Source of the DNA: Isoetes taiwanensis
Lineage: Eukaryota; Streptophyta; Lycopodiopsida; Isoetales; Isoetaceae
NCBI GenBank assembly: GCA_021234155.1
Contig: JAJEKV010000017.1
Location: forward strand, 11,599,525 to 11,663,524
Direction of reading: 5' to 3'
Length of the DNA stretch: 64,000 bases
The position numbers were made by a program, and so were the translations under genes. Shown here one piece after another: positions 1 through 11,886 of the stretch. Position 1 is the first letter of the stretch. The number at the start of each line of letters is the position of its first letter. Below the pieces are notes generated by a model. That model had not been told where the DNA came from. It made no database searches and saw nothing but the letters and a program-made list of their open reading frames with translations.

Positions 1-623
1 GATTTCAGAGTCTTTACCTACTCTAATGTTCATGATACGACTAATTCTTTGAATCAAAATATTGATTTCTTTATTTATATAGCTCATGTGCTTTCCAACA
101 TTAATAGTTTGTGTGGCAGGCTCTCAGCATTCGTCGGGCAGCTTCATATACCATGCATAATACCAATTGATGTATAGACTTATGGCTCTCCTGTGTGAAT
201 GCGGGAGGCAGTAGGCCTTTCTTAGCCAGGCAATCATATTAGAGCTACCTTCAGTAGGGCTATCCAGAGATGTTGGTCACGATTGACCCCCTTTGAGTCT
301 GGGCTCGCGGTAGAACCCTTATTTATGATGCATATATGTATGTCCTATTGATGATCATTTATTGATGATGGATGGGCCACCTTCGTGGTGGCATATTACT
401 ATGTATTGTTGCTAGTGCTAACATGTATGTACTCTTCCGCAATATAGGATATCCCAGAGGAGGAATGGGGCAAATGACACCTCCGTGTCCTTCACTTAGA
501 CATTTGACCATCACAAGTAGTCCAAGTCAGACAAGGGGTCTTTCCTGGTGATAGAGTTGTTGGGAAAGGGAATTTCCCATATTTATATGATGGGAGCATT
601 GTATAGGTTCAGGAAGCGTCACA
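1..623 (+). mobile_element. 3' part of an LTR, family G
   Basis: This is the end of a long terminal repeat whose start lies outside the window. It matches the last third of the complete LTR at 52002-53589: the 'gggccacc-ttcgtggtgg' segment, the 'aacctgtatgtac' stretch and the terminal GTCACA are all shared. It is followed directly by a primer-binding-like sequence. The copy has diverged noticeably by eye. Confidence 0.75.
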
Positions 624-1000
624 ATGATATCAAAGCCATGACCTTGGTAAACCAGATCATAGCACTGGCCATGCCCTAATTAGTTGGACGAATAGCTTGT
701 AGTGAACGTTAAATAGAAAATCCTCTTAAGCCTCCATATAAAATGTTAAAGTAGCCTATATATGTGAAAGAGGGATTCGTTAGGAAGAGAAATACAGAGG
801 AGAAAGGAGAGCTAATATTAGGTTTTGGGCAGAAAAAGGTCACTTGCTCTCGAAGGCCATAACTTTTTATAAGAAGCTTAGAGCTTCTTGCTTCATTGCG
901 TAGAGGACATTTGAATTGACTGGGCCAAATATTTTTAGACTTTTCCAAATTGTTGCGCTAGGACGCTTTGGTGTTTATTTTTGAATTCTAAGATGTATAC
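624..1000 (+). mobile_element. Primer-binding site and leader of the family-G element
   Basis: Bases 624-640 read ATGATATCAAAGCCATG, a degraded form of the initiator-Met primer site (TGGTATCAGAGCC) used by many plant LTR elements. The next about 100 bases match 53607-53650, including 'ccagatcatagcactggcc'. A weaker match to 53810-53840 ('gccataactttct') continues to about 880. No coding sequence was recognised. Confidence 0.6.
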
Positions 1001-2619
1001 ACGCCCAACGGGCACCCCTTTACTGTGTGTTACAGCCCACAAAAAGTAAGATCGATTGTGCTACCTAGAACTCCCAGAGTTCCCCTCAACCTTGAGTACC
1101 TAGAACTCCCCGTGCTCAAATGGTATTGATCCCTAGGATCAGTCTGAAGCCCAGCTTCAACAAGTTCTATCTCAAGAACCCAATACTGCAGTAGCAGTAT
1201 TGTTCAAGAAGAGCCCAAACGCTCCAACAATGGAAGCAACTCCACAACCCAATACTAGTTTTTGGAGTAGCTTAGAAAGACTCGAATTGATCCCTGATCA
1301 AGAAATGGATTCAAACAACAAAATATGAACGATCAAGCAGTATGGATAAGCAAAGAGCTCTAAGCACTTGGCTCCAAGAACAAACTGCCCTTTTCCAAAA
1401 CACTGCTAAACCCCTAAATATTGGGACTAGGGATAAGATTAGGCCGAAAAGGCCTGTGGGCCTTCATTCTAGCTCGGATCGAGCCCTTAATCAACAAATT
1501 CGGCCCTTTATAGGCCGTTCACGTTCACATGGGAACGAACCCCTTTTAATAGCTCCAACCAACGGGGTGATGCCACATGTTTAACCATTTTAAGGGCCAA
1601 CTTTAATGTGTAATTAATTTGCACATTTACCATACAAAACTTTTGCCAAAATTCTCCAACACTGGCACTAAGCAAACGGCCGCTTGGAACGTTCCCAGGC
1701 CACCCAGTGGCACTTCCAAGGCCAACTTGCCACTACCGCCCCCAGGCAGTCTCCCAGCTCTTAAAAGCTGTAACAGTTTCCTCCCCTCCTCCTAGGACCT
1801 TGTTCTCAAGGTCAAGGAACTTGAAAGGAAAACAACGTTACATAAAAGCAATACCAAGAAGCACCATACTTAGCTCATAAATGTTCATCATTTAGAACAA
1901 GACATCAGCATTTGCAAACACAACTTTGTTAGACCTTCTTGCAATCCAAAAGTCGCATCAACAATAAGAAGCAAATTTAGATCATCTTTCTTAGCCCAAA
2001 ATGCATCAAGCACTACTCGCCAACAGATATTCTTGGGGAAACCAGAACTAAGCCCAGGCCAAATCCCTGATTAGGCAAGCTAGTATGACCTAGAACAGTT
2101 TGGCATACATCCAGTGATGCAACCCCAAAACAAGAACCCTTGCCTTTGCAAGAAAAGAAAAAGTTGTACTTTGCATTTTTGGTATAGTTACCTTTAGATT
2201 GACCTAGCCAATCATGGTTGTCATGTCAACCCATACAAACACAATGGTGTCAAGTCCATTCTTGGACTCCTTCGCCTTGATTTTATTGCCACCCAAGCAT
2301 ACGAACGAACTATTGCCATCTCAAAATTCACTATCCGCACTTAGTAGATACAAGTCATCTACTTATGTCAATCATATTCCAGACCAGCCAGTGGTAAGAT
2401 CGACACTACTCTGCAACCATGGACGTCCCATAGGGTCTAGCATGCGCAACATGCCCCCAAATTACCTGTAACACTTTATTTTCTACCCCTCCTTAGAACC
2501 TTGGCCTCAAGGTCTAACTAAGGATTCAATATAGAAAATATATTGTACAATTACTTGTTCTCCTAATGGCCACTTAGGAATTCTCATGTTTCTACGAGAC
2601 CTTGATATTCCAAGAATAT
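1001..2619. other. No gene recognised
   Basis: No protein family was recognised on either strand. Short open frames at 1342-1584 and 2214-2471 lack any known motif. Two places share a weak motif, at 1785-1815 and 2490-2520 (CTCCT...ACCTTG-CTCAAGGTC), suggesting old repeated non-coding DNA. Confidence 0.5.
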
Positions 2620-3830
2620 CCTTTTTGCAAAGCTATAGGTCACTATGAGGACAAATGTAGTGTAAAAGAGTACTTTGCAAGGCAAGACAAGACAAGGCCA
2701 AGGCTGCTGAACCAAGTGCCTCAGTGAGATTTGTGCAGGAATTAGAAGATCAAGAGGAGATTATGGTAGTCCAAATAAGAGGGATGTTCAATTCAAAGGG
2801 TAAGGAACTAGTTCAAGCCAATGAGAAAGCTAGTGCACCTAAAGCTAAGGACAATGAAGTCAATCAGTTTGTGCCTCTTCCTCCTTGTCAAAAATACATT
2901 AAGAAAGATAAGAAAAGTGGGGATTTTGAGTCTTTACTGAAGAATTCAAAGATTAGTGTGGATTTGCTAACATTGCTCAAGATTGCTCCATCTTATAGAA
3001 AAAAAGTGTTGAATCTAACCAAGGAGGATGAAGTGGCTCTCACAAATCACATTGAAGAGCATATATTAACCCAAGAAGAGTATGATCCTGGTTCTTTCGC
3101 ATGTGTGGCAAGAATTGGTAAGAAAGTCTTGACGAAAGTGTTGGTTGATGGAGGATCACCACTTAATTTAATGCCCCATCATTATGAGGTTGTGTGCTTT
3201 GGTGATTGACAAGAAAGCTCCAATGATGCTAAAATCTTCCTCAAATACTAAAATCAACCCTATAGGCATTGTAAGTAATGTTCCAATTGACATTGAGGGT
3301 ATCATAGTGGCTGCTAGCTTTGTTGTGGTGGCATTTGAAGGTATTGATGAAAAATCAGATATCTATTACCTGCTTTTAGGAAGAAAATGGGTATCTACTA
3401 GATGCAAGACCTATATGATCAAAAGGTGAGTGTACCATATCAGATGGAAGAAAAAAGATGACTCTCTATAATAAGGTTGGGGAATTTGAAGCTTTTAAAT
3501 TCATTGAAGAAGATCTCTTCATTCCATATCCTTGTGGTGAATATGAGCTTGCTGCCCCAGCTCCGATATCGGAACCTAACTTGTGATCATTCTATCAGAG
3601 CTAATAGGTTCTATCAGAACCTAATAGAACCTATCAACTCCTTCAAACTTGTGATATTTGATATCACAAGCAAATATCACAAGTTTGATGGAGGAAGACC
3701 TAAAGTTGCATCTTCTGTTACCATTCTCAAGGATCACAAGTTGCATCTTCTGTTGCCATTCTCAAGGATCACAAACTGCATCTTCTCAAGGATCACAAGT
3801 TGCATCTTCTGTTGCCATCCTGTAGGATCA
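2620..3830 (+). pseudogene. Gypsy element A: gag C-terminus and aspartic protease (decayed)
   Basis: From 2620 the frames encode the end of a gag zinc-finger region (GHYEDKC followed by KEYFARQDK), then a linker and a retroviral-type protease. The protease motif LVDGGSPLNLMP is at about 3145-3180, and its C-terminal part (DLLLGRKW-like) is at about 3370-3395. The active-site triad is D-G-G, the form seen in plant Tat-type gypsy elements, instead of D-T/S-G. The reading frame changes near 3190 and again near 3420. A short degenerate repeat (CACAAGTTGCATCTTCTG) occupies 3700-3830. The gag N-terminus and the 5' LTR are missing, so the element is truncated at its left end. Confidence 0.8.
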
Positions 3831-4370
3831 TTCTAATATATTATTGGCTAAAGTTGGCCGGATTTTCTCCAATATTATCTCAAACATGGCTGAATACATG
3901 GCTCGCATAGCAGGCTTACAAGAGGCTAAACATTTAGGCATTACTAACATTGTTATCTTTGGAGACTCACAACTTGTTTGGAGGTTTTGGGAGAGTATCA
4001 GGACAAAAATGAGGATATGATCTTGCCAAGGAACAAGGTCATGTAAGAATTATCAAGCTTCAAGACTTCGAAATTGCACCATATGCCAAGAAAACTCAAT
4101 AATGAGGCTGATGCTTTGTGTAGAAGTGTTCTCCTTGAGCACTTGGCTAAGAGAGCAATCAAAGAAGAAGATTTGGAGAAGGATGACTTGCAGCAGCTCT
4201 AACCGATGTTGATCATCAATGCAAGCGAGGAAAAGCAAGTTAAAGAGGTAAAAGTTCAAAAGAATGGTCAAAGTAGAGTGCTCTATGTTGATGACTTGTT
4301 TAGAGAAGAAGATGAAGGCTTTGTTATGAAATTCTTTGATGAATGGAAGGATGTGTTTGTTTAGGAATAT
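3831..4370 (+). pseudogene. Gypsy element A: RNase H domain upstream of RT (decayed)
   Basis: The sequence encodes a type-I RNase H fold ahead of the reverse transcriptase. Recognisable parts are a relic of AEYxALIAGLQEA at about 3885-3935, FGDSQLVW near 3955-3980, and the final HMPRKLNNEADALC near 4080-4120. The first acidic residue region (FDGG) is damaged by the repeats near 3680-3830. Its position between protease and RT matches elements B, C and D. A nonsense codon near 4363 follows the KDVFV segment. Confidence 0.7.
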
Positions 4371-5165
4371 GATGAATTGATTAGTGTTGACAAGAATGTG
4401 TATGAGTTTGAAATTAAGATCAAGGACAGCATGAAACCTGTTATGCAAAAACTAAGAAGGATAAATGTATCTTTGCTTGGTCCATCAAGGAAGAATTATA
4501 TAAAATGAAGGATGCTAGTGTGATATTAGAAATTGTGAATCTTGAATGGTTGTCTTGCATTGTCCCTGTTGGGAAAAAGAACAAGACAGCTAGTAGATTG
4601 GAATGATACTTGTCAGGATGCATTTGAAAAAATCATAGATGGCATATGCCACTCTACCTTGCTGAAACCTCCAGACCTTGAGAAACCTTTCCAAAGCCAT
4701 AGGCTTGGCATTACTTCAGGAAGATAGAATTGTCTCTTTTGCAAGCAAGATTCGGTCTAAAACTGAACTTAGGTACTCAAGGCTTGAAAAGAATGCATCA
4801 ACCCTCATGTTCATGATTGATATGCAAGGACATCTCTTACAAAAGAGCCACATCCAAGTGTTTATGAAACAAAAGCCCATGTCCCTTCTCTTTGCCAAAA
4901 ATCAGCCAAAAGCTAAGTTTTGTAGATGGACATGTAAGGTTCAATCTTATGATATTAGTGTGAAAGTGGCCCATTTAATCAATGATCCAGGCTCTTTCCT
5001 TCCCAATGCTCTATTTGAGTATAAAGATCAAGAAGGCTTGGAAGAATTAGATTCTGCTATGTGTGCTAATCTTGTTGCTTTTCATGAGAAAGAAATAGTT
5101 TGGCAAAATGATATCAGGAGATACTTGGAGTGCAATGAGGTGCCAAAGAACTTGAGTAGCACCTA
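4371..5165 (+). pseudogene. Gypsy element A: RT and RNase H, RT core deleted
   Basis: The RT N-terminus is present (MQKLRRINVSLLG, then NPEWLSCIVPV at 4530-4570). The sequence then jumps near 4585 directly to the post-RT connection (NDTCQDAFEKI, about 4600). Roughly 700 bp holding YRDLNK, the fingers and the catalytic YLDD region are missing compared with element C. The remaining 4678-5165 frame has KAIGLALLQED, FASK and EKNASTLMFMIDMQGHLL, which is the normal gypsy RT-RNase H connection. This copy cannot make an active RT. Confidence 0.8.
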
Positions 5166-6340
5166 AGAGAGCGGATTCAAGGAGAAATGCAAGAAGTCTA
5201 GGCTGATAGAAGATATATTTTGAAAGATTGACAAGGAAGGGGTGCTGCTGAGATGTGTGGACCTTGACAAGGCCAAACTGATCATAGAGGCCTGCCATGA
5301 AGGTATTTGTGGAGGCTATTTTGCTGCTGATACAACAGCCAAGAAGATCTTAAGATCAGGGTATTTCTGACCTACTTTTTTTAAAGATTGTTATAATGTA
5401 ATTAAGTGTTGTCTGCCATAACTTCTCTACGGCCATTCCAAATATGGGGACTTGATTTCACAGGTCCAATAGACCCTCCCTCATCAGCACAACACCAATA
5501 CATACTTGTGGCCATTGATCACTTCACCGCATGGGTGAGACGATCCCACTTAGACAAAGCAAATGCTTTTACGCTAGATTCCTCCATGAGAATATTTGTG
5601 CAAGATTTGGCATCCCATTCAAGTTTATATCTCATAGGGGATCCAATTCATGAACAAAGTTGTAGCCACATTGCTATCTACTCTCAAAGTGAAGCACACT
5701 AAGAGTTCAGCCTTCTATCCTCAAGGAAATAGTCAAGCCGAGTCAACTAACAAGGTACTCAAGTCAATCCTCAAAAAAACCATTATTATTTCAAAAAGCA
5801 ATTGGCATATCAAGCTTCATGATGGTCTATGGGCTTATAGGACCCCATTAAGACATCTACCAAGCACACACCCTTTAGCCTTGTATATGGCATTGAGTCT
5901 ATTGTCCCAATTGAGCTTGAGTTGCCTTCCCTTAGATTAGCACATAGGATCAACTTGGAAATGGAGGATGCACGAACGGAAAGATGTGTGAGATTAATGC
6001 AGCTGGAAAAGCATAGATTTGAGGCTAAAATGCCATTCTTATCAAGAAAGCCAAAGACATCGCAGCCTTCAAGGCTGATCACAAGCTTCAAGGCACACTA
6101 AAAAGTGGAGAATGAGTGCTCAAATGGAACAAAGCAAGGGAACATATTGCTGCCAATTGAAAGCTTATGGGAAGGTCCTTTTGAAGTGCTTGGAAAATCC
6201 GGTAAGGATTCTTATTGGCTGAAATCTGCCATTGAAGATAAAGAACTATCTAATCCTATCAACATTTTACATTCAATAAGGTATTGGCAGCAACATGTTG
6301 CCTTAAGTTTGTTTGAATACGATTAGATTGGCTTTAGTGA
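5166..6340 (+). pseudogene. Gypsy element A: integrase (decayed)
   Basis: The H2C2 zinc-binding region is partly readable (CHEGICGGYFAADTTAKKIL, about 5292-5352). The catalytic core follows: FQIWGLDFTGPID (first Asp, about 5430-5475) and YPQGNSQAESTNKVLK (Glu, about 5716-5762). The C-terminal region WEGPFEVLGKSGKDSYWLK lies at about 6165-6222. Several frame changes and stops interrupt it, and the CxxC half of the zinc finger is lost near 5405. The family equivalent is the open integrase of element C. Confidence 0.8.
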
Positions 6341-6376
6341 GTAGGTTAAATTAGGTTTGTCATTGAGTTGCTGATC

Positions 6377-6381
6377 ATACT
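6377..6381 (+). repeat. Target-site duplication, left copy (ATACT)
   Basis: The five bases ATACT directly precede element C and recur exactly at 16483-16487 directly after it. This is the 5-bp duplication expected for gypsy integration. Confidence 0.9.
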
Positions 6382-8304
6382 TGTTGACCCTCAACCTGGC
6401 TAGAGAGTCAAACACAATAAGCCAACTTGAATTTAAGCTCAAGTTGAGGTTAGAACCTCCAGATCACTTAAGGTGATCAGTCTATACAGGAATCTTTTAG
6501 AGAAAAAGCTCAAATAGCAAGTACTTATACCTTTCCCAATTCAGGAATAAGAAACCTTCACTCAAATCAATGTAGTTGGCACAAATGAATTGATTTCTGA
6601 GGTCAAATGGTTGTGACTTGTGTAGAAAAGTTAAAGGCATGCAATGGAAAAGATCTTGACCGAGTCTGAGCTCTAATCTGTGAGATATTCGATCCCAAAG
6701 TTGAGCCAATTTTTTGTCAATACCAGTCAAAGCCACACACAGATCTCAGAATTTTGTAACTTGAGCTACAGGGGGAATTTTTGAGAAATTCCAAAACTAA
6801 AGTGGAGTATAGGTTCCAAGGATGTGGGGCAGACAATCAAATCTTGTTTTGGATCACTAAAACTATTTTTTTGGCACTGTTTTGTGGATAACAGTCTAAA
6901 ATCATATCAGACAGAATGCAAAAAATTATAACTTGAGGTTGGAATGGTTTTTTCTCGAGCTTTTTGTGCACTCAGGTGCAAATATGATTGGAAATAAGGG
7001 GCAACTGATCATATGCAAGAAAGGATTATGGAATATCTTACTGTAAAAATGTTTGCATGGCAAAAATACTAAGAGAACATGACAGTCAACTTTTTTAACA
7101 CTTGGCAGGCAATTTTCATTGATGTGAAGGTAATACAAGATGAATATAGTCAAAAGATCATAAATCAATCATCAGAAGATCTCAAAAGGTCATGTAATGA
7201 CATCATAATAGGATAATCAGTGCAATTTTCTCAAATTGAACTGTGGAATGCTCAGAAACTTCATGAACGTCTTCATATCATGCTCAGCATGTATCAATGT
7301 TGAGGTTTGATGCGTCTGGGCCTTCAAAAACTTCTGTCAATGTTTCCCCGGTATATAAGTTTAGATTTGATGATTCCGGCATATTAGGACTTAAATTTAG
7401 GCTTAATAAGATGTTTATGAGCGGGAATCCAAGAATAGGTAGTTTTTACAGCTTAAGAATCCAATTCCGGCGTGATTCGAGCAAGTTTCCAGGTTTAGGG
7501 TTGTTCAATAGTATTTTTCCAGAAATCTCGCGATACGGTGGCCGTATTTTTTAGAGTATAAACTAGGAATATGCTGTATTTCGCAATTTTGAAAAGCTGG
7601 GCTATGGTTTAAAGGGTGCCCCATAAAATAGTTGGGAAGTTTTGATCATTTGAGGCAATGGCAACCCTAATTTTTTGGGAATATGCTAGGTTTAGATACC
7701 ATGATTGGAATATTCCATGGGGTATATGTGTGGCATGGATACTTAGGGCACAATGGTAAATGAAGCAAAGGAGTATAAGAAATTGCAAACAAGAGTTAGA
7801 CTAGGGGCATTTGCAAGGGTGTGACATGGGGAATGAAAATGAGACAAAAGATAAGAAATGGGAAGAACATCTCTTGGGGGAAGTAAAACGCATTAGGGAA
7901 AAAGGATTTAGGCAAAGCATGGTGTGATTGGCAAAAAAGTGAGCAAGGGAGAATATAGGTATGAGGGAAATATGACTAGGAAAATTTCAAAAAGGGAGTA
8001 AGAATATGGATAAAAAGTGGCTAGGGGGTGGAATCAAGTACCCTGGGGTCTTCCAAACTTTTTCTTCCAATCTTCTCAACCCAGAATCTTATAAGGCATC
8101 CTTTGACTAACTTTGACCTCAAATAGAATACCTTCCATGGAAGTTGACCTTGAATATTTGTGTTTGACCTTTGAAGATTGATATTGTTTGACCTCCACAT
8201 CAATGTTGACTACCAAGCTCTGCTTTGATTTAATCTTCCAAAATGACTTGACCTAACCTCAATACATGAACCAACAGTTAGTATGTTGCCCTTTGGGGGC
8301 AACA
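6382..8304 (-). repeat. 3' LTR of element C
   Basis: Read on the minus strand it begins TGTTGCCC at 8304 and ends GTCAACA at 6382. The first 21 bases hold an 8-bp perfect inverted repeat (TGTTGCCC / GGGCAACA) around a 5-base loop. It aligns along its whole length with 14563-16482. Small open frames inside (6497-6736, 7297-7554) recur in both LTRs and match no known protein. Confidence 0.95.
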
Positions 8305-9144
8305 TCTCGCCAAAACAAGAAAATGGCTGGTCCCCTCAGCCATATCATGCCAAAAAGAGTACATAGAGGGATCTTCAAGTTATGCCAGAGTGTACAAATG
8401 AGAACAAAGTGGAGCAGAATGTAGGGTGCAAATATTGATGAAATAAGTGTGAATGTGGTGATGTTGTGGTGGTAATGAGCTAAAGTGAGTGTGATGAGTG
8501 TGAATATGGTAATAATATGATATGAATAGAGTGTAATGAGTGGATAAGAAGGAAGATAAATATGAGGATGATAGGGAGATGGTGTGAGTGGGGTGTGAAG
8601 GGTATAAGGAGATAAAGTGAATGTGCTAGTGCTGACTAGTGCTGAGACCTCGTCAAAACAAGAAAATGCATGTCTTTTCTTCAAAAAATTGCAACTCTGC
8701 TATGGTGGTGAAGCTGAAATGCAGAGTGCTTTTTGGGAATGAAAACAAGAATAAGGAGTCTAAATGAATGGCAGGACCACTTATGACAGATGGATATAAA
8801 TGGGAAAAGGGTGCACCTGTCATGGAAACACATATACAAGTTAATCTCAATCATTGCAACTCTGCCATGATGGTGAAGCTGAAATTGCAGAGTGCGTGTT
8901 TAGGGAAATGAAATGAAGAATAGATGGTTAGATGGAGGGTAGGACCACAGTAAAGCAGATGAAAGTGGATGGAAGAAGGGTGCTCCTGCAGATGACACTT
9001 GACAAATCATTAGCAAGGATTCTTGTCTTGGAACTGTTTGATAGGATATCCCTAGCTGTGAACATGAACTCAATAAAAACATTAATTCTATAAATCAAGG
9101 CAAAACTTATCTAAATTTAATTCTAATTCTAACTTATCTAAGTT
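8305..9144 (-). other. Element C 3' untranslated region
   Basis: No coding motif is present between the integrase stop (9145) and the LTR (8304). Two similar blocks (about 8640-8830 and 8850-9000) share 'ttgcaactctgc-atg-tggtgaagctgaaat' and 'gcaggaccac', which indicates an internal duplication of about 180 bp. The pre-LTR segment 8305-8345 resembles 17172-17204 just before the LTR start of element A, confirming that the two belong to one family. The expected purine-rich tract is short and unclear. Confidence 0.6.
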
Positions 9145-10060
9145 CTAAAGCATAAAAAGAGATAAGCATATATGCTGATCCCAGTACCTTTTTAAATGGA
9201 TAGTATTGATGGGATTTGGAAGTGGCACCCCTGAAGTTAATTCTTTCAACCAATAAGAATTGGTACCTGCAGGTTCCAACACCTCATAGGGACCTTCCCA
9301 AAGATTCTCAAACCTATTGGCTGAGTCTTCCCTTGATTTATTCCATTTTAGAACTAGCTCCCCTGTCTTGAAAGTTCCTTGTATTTTATGAACAGCTTTG
9401 AATGCAGCCAGATCCTTGGCTTTTTTTAGCAGATTGGCATTCTCAGCTTTCATCTTATATTCTTCTAAATGCAAAAGGGTATCCAGTCTTTCCTGTAAGG
9501 CATTTTCAAAAGGTAAACATAGCTTGTGAGCTAACCTTAGAGATGGAAGCTCAAGCTCTACTAGAAGCATAGCTTCAATGCCATAAACTAAGTTGAAGGG
9601 TGTATGAGTGGTTGTTGCTTTAATAGTGACTCTATAAGCCCAAAGAGCATCCACCAATTTGACATGCCAATCCTTTTGGTTATCATCCACTGTTTTCTGC
9701 AAAATGCCTTTCAAAACTTTATTAGTAGCTTCTGCTTGACCATTACCTTGGGGGTAGTAGGAAGAACTCTTAGTATGTTTGACCTTAAGAATAGTCAACA
9801 GGTTAGCAATAACTTCATTCACAAAGAGAGTACCTCTATCAGAGTGCAATTGTAGGGGGATACCAAATCGTGCACAAATATATTCATGTAAAAACTTTGC
9901 TGTTGTAATAGCATTGGCCTGTCTCAAAGGAATAGCTTATGCCCATTTAGTAAAATAATCTGTAGCTACAATAATGTGCTGATGTTGTCCTACAGAAGGG
10001 GGGTTAATAGGGCCAATATAATCCAATCCCCATATTTGGAAGGGTCATGGAGAAATGATG
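9145..10060 (-). pseudogene. Element C integrase (nonsense-interrupted)
   Basis: The integrase inserts element cDNA into the genome. On the minus strand the core starts with PFQIWGLDYIGPINPP (first catalytic Asp, about 10047-9995). It continues with LQLHSDRGTLF (second Asp, about 9850-9820) and YPQGNGQAEATNKVLKG (Glu, about 9755-9705), followed by the C-terminal WEGPYEVLEPAGTNSYWLK block. In-frame stops at about 10045 and at about 9950 (after FTKWA) break it. From 9927 to 9145 a frame of 260 aa stays open. No chromodomain is visible at the C-terminus, so this is not a chromovirus. Confidence 0.85.
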
Positions 10061-11886
10061 GGATTTAATGCAGCTGGAAGGAGGATCCTTTTGCCAAATA
10101 TCTGACACTTGTGGCAAGACTTTATAGCAGTATAACAATCTTTAAATACTGTAGGCCAATAATAACCTGACCTGAGAATTTTCTTGGCAGTGGTGTCTCC
10201 AGCAAAATGACCTCCACATACTCCTTCATGCATTTCTCTAATGATCAGAGCGGATTCTTCTTTATTGACACACCTCAGTAATAGTCCATCCCTGTTGACT
10301 TTACATAAAACATCATTAATCATTTTAAATTGCCTACATTTTTCTTTAAATCTCCTTTGCTGACTAGAAGTCAGGCCTGAGGGCATCTCCTTGAATTGTA
10401 GAAAATTCTTAATAGGTTGCTGCCAATCCTGTTGGGTCTGCTCTTCATTATCTGCCTGTAAATAAGCTAAGGCATCCACAAAGTCAACAACCTCTACTGC
10501 ATCCTCATGGTCAAAGAATATGTAAGGTAAATAAAGACTGGGACTCTTTACCTGATGTAATCCTTTAATGGAAATATCAAAAGTTTGTGGCTTACAAGCC
10601 CACCTTTGGATTTTTGGTTTGGAAATGGCTTTACCAAATAACAATCCCATTGGATTTTGTTTCATATAGACTTGAACAGAACTCTTTAATAGCAGGTGAC
10701 CTTGTCTGTCAATGAGGAACATAAGAGCAGCAGCACTCTTTTCCAATCTGGTGTACTTTTCTTCAGTTGAGCTTCATTGTTTGCTAGCAAAAGCTATGGT
10801 ATGCTTGTCCTGTAGAATAGCTAGACCTATAGCCTTCTTAGTGATAGTAATATAAACTTCAAATGGCATATCCAAATCAGGTTTTTTTAAAAGAGTAGCT
10901 TCACAAATGGACTTTATAAGTAACTCAAAAGACTCTTGGCAATCTGATGACCATGTGACAGGGACATACTTGCTCTGAGATTTAGAGATCTTGCCTATTC
11001 TTGTCAGTTTGGAAATAGGACTTATAGTACGAGCAAAGTTAGGAATATACATTCTAAGAAAACTAGTCATGCCAATAAAACTTTTAATTTGCTTCAAATT
11101 CCTAGGGGGTACCAGTTTTTTGAGAGCTTCAACCTTTTCTTGTGCCACATGTATACCATTGTTGGACACCTCATGCCCCAAAAGTTGCCCTTTGGATGCA
11201 AAAAAAATACATTTCTTTGGGTTAAGGTTGACTCCAGAGTCCCTGCACAAAGAGCATATTTTTGCAAGCAATTCCAAATGATTAGTAGGATGAGATCCTA
11301 AACAAAGATCATCCAAGTAAACTCTGAATTCTTGAGGAGACATAGGTCTAAAAATAACATCCATAGCTCTCTGGAAAGTGGCAGGTGCATTCATTAATCC
11401 AAAAGGCATTCTTTTCATTGCATAAGTTCCCCAAGGGGTAATAAAAGAGGTCTTTGGTTGATCTTCCTCCTTAATGCCAATTTGATTAAATCCTGAAAAT
11501 CCATCTAAGAATGAGTACACCTCTTTTCCTGCGACAGCATATAAGATTTCTTCTAAAAAAAGCAAGGGATAACAGTCCTTGATGGTGGCTTTGTTGAGAT
11601 CTCGATAATCAATGCAAATTCTTAAGGCACCACTCTTTTTTTCTACAGGTGCAATGCAAGATACCCATTCTGGGTTAATGATTTCAATGATAACACCTGC
11701 ATCTAGCATTTTATCCAACTCATCTTTGATTAGTCCCATCAATGAAGCATTAATTCTTCTCAGTTTTTGAAAAACAGGTTTACATCCTTCTTTAATCTTA
11801 ATTTCAAATTGGCATACCTCATCTTTAATACCAGTGAGCTCAGAATAATCCCAGGCAAATGCATCCTTCCTTTCTTCAAAAAACAT
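10061..11886 (-). pseudogene. Element C reverse transcriptase and linked RNase H
   Basis: This copies element RNA into DNA. The RT frame (11886-10774) runs through QKLRRINASLMGLI, LRICIDYRDLNKAT, FLDGFSGFNQI, MPFGLMNAPATFQRAMD and the catalytic FRVYLDDLCLG, then the thumb motif QIKSFIGMTSFLRMYIPNF. The frame closes with a TGA at 10774 inside the connection to RNase H. It reopens in the same phase at EKYTRLEKSAAALMFLIDRQGHLL (about 10765-10690). The H2C2 zinc-binding domain is at about 10240-10100 (HEGVCGGHFAGDT, then CHKCQIF). One nonsense codon therefore separates RT from the downstream domains. Confidence 0.9.

Noticed and set aside
1-623. Solo LTR
   Set aside because: A primer-site-like sequence follows the LTR end, so it is the 5' LTR of a longer, decayed element.
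7297-7554. Open frame of 85 codons repeated at 15479-15748
   Set aside because: It is inside both LTRs of element C and opposite to the element's strand. Recurrence follows from LTR identity, and no family was recognised.
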